Shown here: piece after piece, positions 57,679 through 64,000 of the stretch
Layout of the letters: the number at the start of each line of letters is the position of its first letter
Position numbering within the stretch: position 1 is the first letter of the stretch
DNA from: Cryptomeria japonica
Lineage: Eukaryota; Streptophyta; Pinopsida; Cupressales; Cupressaceae
DNA: 64,000 nt
NCBI RefSeq assembly: GCF_030272615.1
Contig: NC_081414.1
Span: forward strand, 4,775,501-4,839,500
Reading direction: 5' to 3'
The notes under the pieces: model-generated
What the model saw: the letters and a program-made list of their open reading frames with translations, nothing else
What the model was told of the DNA's origin: nothing
Database searches by the model: none
Position numbers and translations under genes: made by a program

Positions 57679-58260
57679 GCTCTGATACCATATGTAATAT
57701 TCCATTAATTCTATACTTAAAGAAAATAAATTGTGATCTATATTAAGATAAAAAATTGAGCATTTCAAAATAAAACATAACTACTTCATTTGAAGGAGAA
57801 AACTAACTAAATGTTCTTCAACATAATAAGAATCTAACTAATTTATCTAAAAGGAAGGTAATCTTTTAACGATAAAAAACATTGAACAAATATTATTAAG
57901 CTAATCAATATGAGAAAGGAATTCAAATGGCAAGTTTCATTTTTGAGGGAAGAGATAAAGGTTCAGAGGTTACTGTTATCACTATTTAAAAAATGGGTAT
58001 TCTTTTCCATAATTGGCTAAGTCTATGAAATTCTTGGGTCTGGTATGGCCTTGTGACTTCTATTGCTTTGGGTCCTAAAGAGAGTTGAGGGTTTAGGTTT
58101 AATCACTTTCAAAATGTTTGAGAAAAAACCCTTATAATTCTATTTCCGTGTTACTTTATTCACTTAAGTAATGGGTCCTTTTGTCATGCAAAGTGTTCCC
58201 CCCGTTGTTTTTTACCTAAGCGGTCCTTTTAAATGTTTTAATTTTTATTCACCTTTAAAT
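57679..58260 (-). mobile_element. Antisense LTR-retrotransposon fragment: primer site and LTR start
   Basis: The complement of 57679-57690 is TGGTATCAGAGC, an exact initiator-Met primer site. Two bases further on the + strand, TGTAATATTCC (57693) would be the complement of an LTR ending ...GAATATTACA. About 0.5 kb of AT-rich LTR-like sequence follows with no clear outer end. No coding part was found to the left, so only a fragment remains. Confidence 0.5.
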
Positions 58261-58429
58261 TGCCTTTTCTAATGACAGTCGAGCCTTGTAATTGTCTCGC
58301 AACTCTCAGTCAATTGGATGGCCCGCGTGGATTCACGAACTTAACATGCCCAAAAGTTACCTATCGCGTAGTAGCGAAAAGGTTTGGCGGGACCCAGTGA
58401 TAAGGACTTCTTTCTTGGCTAAAAGCATT

Positions 58430-58990
58430 CTATCGAAGTATCTAAGATTCAAACAGAATCGATGAGACCCAGCGATGTCTCATTGATATAAAAGGGGCAT
58501 CGAAGAAAGCAAACACTGATGAACTTCAGAAAGGACTCATCGAAGACAGTAACTCCATCGATAAAAGATATCGAGGAAAGTGGAGATGGTTCTCATCGAC
58601 AAGAAAAGGTCTTTGAGGATATAACACTATCAGTGCAAAAAGACTCACTGAAAGGGATGGTCCCACCAACAAAAGGTATCGAAGAAAGTAGACATGGACC
58701 CCATTGATGAGAAAAGGCTTTCGAAGAAACAATATCATTGATGCAAGATAAAGAAGATCATTGAAAGAAGCACTCTCATCGAAAAAGTGATATTGATAAA
58801 ATAGAAGAAAACTACATCGATGAATGATATCGATAAGGATATGAGTTTTGATGGGAGGACAAAAGAAGTCACCGAAGTCCAAAGTCTCTTCGACATGAAA
58901 CCCAACGGACAACAAAAAGATTTCGATGAGAATGAGTTTCGAGGAGACTAAAAGGCATGTCTCCGATACACATGGTTTCATTGATAGAAG
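58430..58990 (+). other. CATCGA array upstream of copy C
   Basis: About 560 bases dense in CATCGA, TATCGA and TCGATG. It aligns with the copy B array from TATAAAAG through AAAGGACTCATCGAAGA and AAAAGATATCGA. Single unit, without the 201-bp duplication seen before copy B. Confidence 0.7.
58487..58494 (+). promoter_or_regulatory. TATA box of copy C
   Basis: TATAAAAG in the context TCATTGATATAAAAGGGGCATCGAAG, matching copy B at 53018-53025. A start about 30 bases downstream would give a leader of about 2 kb before the ATG at 60560. Confidence 0.6.
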
Positions 58991-60559
58991 CCATCTCTCT
59001 TTGTTTCATCTGATTAGACAGACAACGTGGTTTCATGAGATCAAGCTGAATGTGTTTTAACCTTCACGAAGTGGCGAAAGGGTTTGGCGGGTCCCAGAGA
59101 TAAGCGGTCTTCTTTGGTTAAAGAATGATCGGGTTGGAAAAAGATCAATGGCTTCTCGTTGTTTCGTGGCCGAGAGATGCATGAGCTATACCTTCAGCAA
59201 AATAGCGAAAAGGTGGAGGGTCCCGCTAAGAGTGGTAGTAAATGTGGTAACCCCAGTTGGCGATGACATGGCGGTGACAAGGCACTCAGTTGGCGGTATG
59301 CAGTGGGTCTGGTTAAGGTTGTCATAAAAAGAGTAAACAACGAGCAAGTTCTTGAGATCTAATGACTAGCATGAAGTCGCGAAGATAAGATGCTAGCAAG
59401 TTAGTCATTGCAAAGTAGCAAAAAGGCTGATGGGTCCAAGGGACAGGTATGGCATGAAGTTAAAAGCAGATCAGGTTTGTTTTGATCTAATGGTTCTTGT
59501 GGTTTCGTGGCTGCAAGCCAAACGAAGAATAATGTTCGCGAAGTCACGAAAGACAGGTGGAAATCACACGAAGGAGTGACGTGGCATAACAGCTACCGCT
59601 TTTTGTAGAGCTTGATAGGAATGTGTCGAGTGACACGTGGTTTAAAAAAGTGGTTGAGGGCCTGCCTAGGTGTAACTGATAGTTATGTGGGAATAGTAAA
59701 AGGGAACACATGGCGGATTAAGGGTGGAACCAAAAGGAGTTTCCAGGGCTAATGGTCGACTGCCATGTGGCATTTATTAACCGGAGAACAAGTGGGGTAA
59801 GTAATTCTCGGATAAAGGGCCCACTTAAAAGGCATTCATCTCAAGATTGATCCAACGCTTCTCGTTGTTTCGTGACCCGAAGATGCCCGCAACTTAACCT
59901 CAGCAAAATGGCGAAAACCGTTAGCCGTCAAGATGAGGTGCGGTTAGTTGAAAGGATTGACGGTCCCGATTGGAGTTAAAGGCTGGGTGATTTGAGTTTG
60001 ATCTAACGCCTGGCGCGACCTCACGAAGGAAAAGTGCACGACTGTTAAACTCCATGAAGTGGCGAAAAGGAGGTAGGGCCCGATACTAAAGCAAAAAGAT
60101 TAAATGGAGATAAAGGCGATGTAAGTTCTCGAGATCTAACGACCAGCGTTATTTCATGAAAGAAAAGAGCACGAGTTTTATATTCTGCGAAGTAGTGAAA
60201 GAGCGAAATAGAGGAAAGACTTAGAGAAATAATGACCCGTTGGAGCCAGTTTTGAATTTGATTTGGCGAATTTAATTCTGAAAAGAAAGCCGAAGCATGT
60301 AGAGTTAATTTCTAAAAACTTAAATGCCAACTTGCGCTTTTGAGTCTGCATCAACTTGATTGCTAAGTATTGTTTCATCGAAGTTTGTTGGAGAGCGAAT
60401 TGTTGCAGAGAGAATTGTTGTAGAGTGATTTTCTTCAGGCGAATAATCAGGTTTCTTGTGCTTTTCTTTATAACTCTTGGTTTGTTCTCAAATATTGCTG
60501 TGTGAATTACTTCATTAGAGGTCTGTGCTAGCTTCTGGTGGTATAATTGTTTGACCAGA

Positions 60560-63500
60560 ATGACACCCAGAAGAGAATTTACAGGGAAAGTGAATTACCA
60601 GGACTGAAATATCTGTGATGACTTTTTAGAGCAATTAACCATGTCCACCAATGTTGGGGCTAAGGCCAAAGAGCTAGTACCTAAGAACCCTCATCTAAAA
60701 ATTGGAGATGGCCTTTATGATAAGGGTAATTGGTTGAGGGACCCTGAAATAGGATTGTCAGGATTAGGACTCTTCAAAGTTGGTTTTGGGCAGAGGAATT
60801 CCCCAGCTCCTTTGAATGACATATGGGAGCAGGATGTAGGAAAGCTTATGGTCCAAAGTGTTTTTATGGATGTAGATCTGTTAGCTCTGATTGCACAAAA
60901 TTATGACTCTGTGGCAAGATGCATCAGGAACATAAAGGGATCAGTCTTGATTGAGATAAATGAAGATGAATTTAGGAAAGTGTTTAAACTCAGTGAGTCC
61001 TCCAATTTGTTAGAACCTATTGACTTTGAGTCATTAGCCCAGGTTTACAACACACAAAGGGATCGTCTTAGAAGTGGCCCATTGAAATAATTCTTTGTAA
61101 AGATAGGGGGGTTAACAGTTGTAGGCCCCAACACAATGGAACCATTCTCTCTCAACCTATTCACTTTGAGAGATAAGGGTATGTATTGGGCATTATGCCA
61201 GATTTTTGGAGAGGATGATGAAAAGAATATGCCAACCCATTATATGTTAATGATTACACAAATTCTAAACCCCTCCCTAGCAATAACATTTGATTATGCC
61301 TCATACCTTGTTGATGCAATTCATAAAGGGCTAGTAGGAATAAAAAATGGTAAGGTGGATAGGCCATTTGGATGGTACTCCATGTTAATGCATATGTTTC
61401 TATTCAGAGGGGCTGATTATTTTGGAAAGGAGATGGACCTGATTAAGGTCAAGGATAAAGAGGAGATGTTAGTGCAATTGTGGAGTACTGTTCTATATTG
61501 GGATAGAGAAGATGCAAGTTATTTAAAGTTTGATAGATGCTTTGCATCTAAAATTAGGATTCTTCTATGCAGAGAAAACCCTAGAATTCCTAAGGCTGTT
61601 TTGGAGTTTCTCAGACCAAAGGAGTTTGCAAAGGATATCAAGATTGTTCACAATTGGGGAGACATATATTTGTACCCTGTGTCTATTGTTTTTAGAGTGT
61701 TTGGATTTAGAGGCACCCCCTTTTTACTACCCTATCGGGTCCCATTGAAGATAGGGATTGTAGAAGTCCTGAGACAAATTGGGGGAGTACAAGAAGCAGA
61801 GCTAACCAATAGAGGTAAAGGGACTATTTTCCCAACTATTACCATGGCTCACCATTTTGTGATCACTAAGGGTGGATGGAGATTTTTTGAAGAATTATTT
61901 AAGCCATATAGGCTATCTACTGCGGTGTCAAGATGTGCAGACCCCAAGGATTTTTCAATGGCATGTTCAGAAAAAGAGCAGTGTGCAGAGGTAGGCCACA
62001 TCAATTTCAGTTCCCAAAAGATCTAATTAGAAATGGATTCAGCTTAGATGAGCAAGAACTGAGGAAGGAGAAGTGGGTGGCATATAAGAAAGCCCTTGAT
62101 TTTATCCATTTGAGGAGAAAATAAAATTCCCGATTCTTTATTTTGAAGATCTCATGCAGACCTTAAAAGAAAAGAGGGAGGCCATAATGCAAAATGAGCC
62201 TAATAAGGCTAAGATGGTATTGGCTAAGCCTACCTTTGCTAGATATATCCCACGTGGTGACTATGTAATGCACAAAAGGTCAAAGTACACTGTGATAATG
62301 CCAGTGACAGGTGAGCCTTCCACTTCAAAAGGGAAGAGGAAAATTGAAGATGTCATTGACATCCAAGATTCCCCTAAGAAGTAGAGAGTGGGAAAGGAAA
62401 TTGAAACTGATGAGCCTCAATATTCTCCATCCCAATCTCCTATCCACATTGGAGATGAACAAGCTATGGCTAAACAATAATTACAGTTAGGGAGTCTCGG
62501 TGAGATTGCCTATACCTATGAGGAGACCCAAGAGGGGATGCCCGAAGAGCCACCTAATGCTGAAATGGATTTGACTGATGGTGAGTTAAAGGGCCAAGAA
62601 GTGGACCTTACTGTTAAGCAAGCTAGTGAAGAATTCCTAGCTGACAGTAATTTTATCACATCAGGAGCTTTTATATAGTTTCTATGGAAGCAAAATATTG
62701 ATCAATTCAAGACTAGATGTGAACAGAGGAAAAGTGAACAACCTCTTAAAAATATAACTCAGGTAGAAGAAGAGGTTAAGCAAGAAATGATGGAGGAGTT
62801 CAAAGCAATCACCCCTGATAAAGGAAGAGAAATGGTAGCAAAGGCTGTGTGTTGATTCTCCCTGAATGGGATATAGCTGATGCCTTAGTGCTTGATGCGG
62901 TGAGGAAAGAAACAAAGCCTATGGAAGGAGTGACATTCAGCAAAGATAATGCTGCTCTTGTCATGTGGTCATTAAAGAAGGATGAAAACAAAAGAAGGAA
63001 GGATGCATCAGATTCTAGCCTCTTAGGAGGCATGATAGTTAAAAGAGTCCAAGACACAGGGGTAGTGGAAGCTGCAAGCACAGTCCTAGAGATTGCAAAA
63101 TTTAGTGTTGTGGTCGCAGAGAAAGAGGCACAAGAAAAGGCTAATCTCCAATTGAAGTTGGAGACTATTTTAAAAGCTTACAATGATGCTAAAGAAGGAA
63201 TAGCCAATAGAGACAACATAATTGCTAGACTCCAGAGTCAACTGGCAGGGCAATATCATCCCGGTGAATCTTCTACACTCATGATAGCCTCCTCTCCAGC
63301 AAGACCCCCTCCTACTAGTTCCATCATTGAATATCCCCCTTCTCCTATTCCTTCTAGTTCCCAATTACCTGAAAATGTCCAACATGAGTTGGAAAAATTG
63401 AAACAAGCTCAGACATTGTATGCAAACAAATATGAGGAGAAGGTGAAAGCCACAATCTTGAAGTTTGCTGACTCAGTCAAAACCTCCAATGTATACATAA

Positions 63501-64000
63501 ATATGAAGAGGATTCTTGAGATTTTGATCAAATTGAGAGAAGAAGAAGCCACTTTGGAACCAATCCTGAATAAGTGGGTGCCTAGAGGTAAAGAGTTAGA
63601 GCTCATGTGTTCTTCCCATGCAAATGCAGAAGAGAATGACAATCTAAGGTCCACATGTGAGTTTATAAAAGAGATGAATATTCTTTCAATGGAAGGAGCA
63701 GGTATAAAAAGAAAAGCCCAACTTTATAGGAAAGAATATTCAAATCATAAATTTGAAATGTTTCTAGGAGGTTTCATTGGTCCTGTCCAGCTAAAGGAAG
63801 AGAAGACTTGGTTAAAGGAGGTGGACCACAATTTGTCCCTAAGGCTCAATTAGATTATTAGTACTGATGACACATCCTTATTTGTCCAAACAATTGAGGA
63901 AATTGAAAAGGTGAAATCTCTTTATGGTTTCATAGAAACAAAGATTGGGCATGTACGAGTCACTTGGAAGCGGCTAGAAGATATGAAACAGAAGATTGCT
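60560..64000 (+). pseudogene. Copy C of the three-copy ORF family (least decayed, runs off the window)
   Basis: The ATG at 60560 is in frame with everything to 62026, interrupted only by TGA at 60605-60607 and TAA at 61088-61090. A frameshift near 61950-62020, a stop at about 62122 and more breaks to 62850 follow. A 334-codon frame then runs 62849-63853, continuing past one TAG to the window end. Core: IWEQDVGKLMVQSVFMDVDL, YDSVARCIRNIKG, FLRPKEFAKD, HNWGDIYLYP, PFLLPYRVP and VEVLRQIGG. The basic linker is SKGKRKIEDV. Then come FLADSNFITSGAF and ITPDKGREM, and the helical tail KLREEEATLEPILNKW. The tail includes a Pro/Ser-rich spacer (63290-63360). Same domain order as copies A and B; function unknown. 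Confidence 0.7.

Larger units (their letters stand above)
58300..60250 (+). repeat. Leader of copy C: diverged ~130-bp GCGAAAAGG modules
   Basis: Eight modules centred on GTAGCGAAAAGG-like cores at about 58371, 59071, 59201, 59411, 59541, 59911, 60061 and 60191. Many are preceded by GATCTAACG and TTTCGTGG/TTTCATGA and followed by GGGTCCC. Spacings cluster near 130 bp or its multiples. A TATA box and CATCGA block (58430-58990) is embedded between the first and second modules. No coding potential is recognised. Confidence 0.7.

Overview
This window looks like intergenic DNA from a large, AT-rich plant nuclear genome. Plant-type Ty1/copia elements use initiator-Met-tRNA primer sites, L1-type LINEs carry a C-terminal RNase H domain, and elements are nested and decayed. 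A gymnosperm would fit, but nothing here proves it. I see no convincing host gene, no tRNA or rRNA gene and no CRISPR array. Nearly every protein match is to a mobile element, and nearly every coding region is broken by stops or frameshifts.

Layout. 1-5040: a decayed ~1,100-codon ORF of unknown family (copy A) with a motif-rich leader and an LTR-like 3' flank. 5253-10425: Copia-1, complete with 204-bp LTRs and GGAAT target duplications. 12430-15370: LINE-P, a 5'-truncated L1-type LINE on the + strand. 15380-23253: gene-free AT-rich DNA with minisatellites. 23271-38493: LINE-M, a near-full-length LINE on the - strand, split in its endonuclease domain by Copia-2 (28765-36513). 38511-43560: diverged repeats, a possible solo LTR, a 22-bp tandem array and a Ty3/gypsy gag relic. 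43769-52780: an old copia-type element (Copia-4) hosting the younger Copia-3 (45435-51865). 52785-57260: copy B of the unknown ORF family, with a CATCGA-rich leader. 57679-58260: an antisense primer site and LTR fragment. 58300-64000: copy C, with a leader of two interleaved repeat families, running off the window end.

Two things stand out. First, copies A, B and C are highly diverged members of one multi-domain family: a globular core, a basic linker in A and C, then a coiled-coil tail. No reverse transcriptase lies beside any copy. B and C share a TATAAAAG box directly upstream of a transcribable CATCGA array. Second, the two LINEs end in the same pair of 3' hairpins. The first hairpin keeps a 21-nt loop and its upstream flank while its stem sequence has changed with pairing preserved, which is covariation evidence for a structured RNA.

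The insertion order can be read directly. LINE-M entered a diverged tandem-repeat region, Copia-2 then entered LINE-M, and Copia-3 entered Copia-4. All reading frames, dating and motif counts below were worked out by eye; no database search was run.
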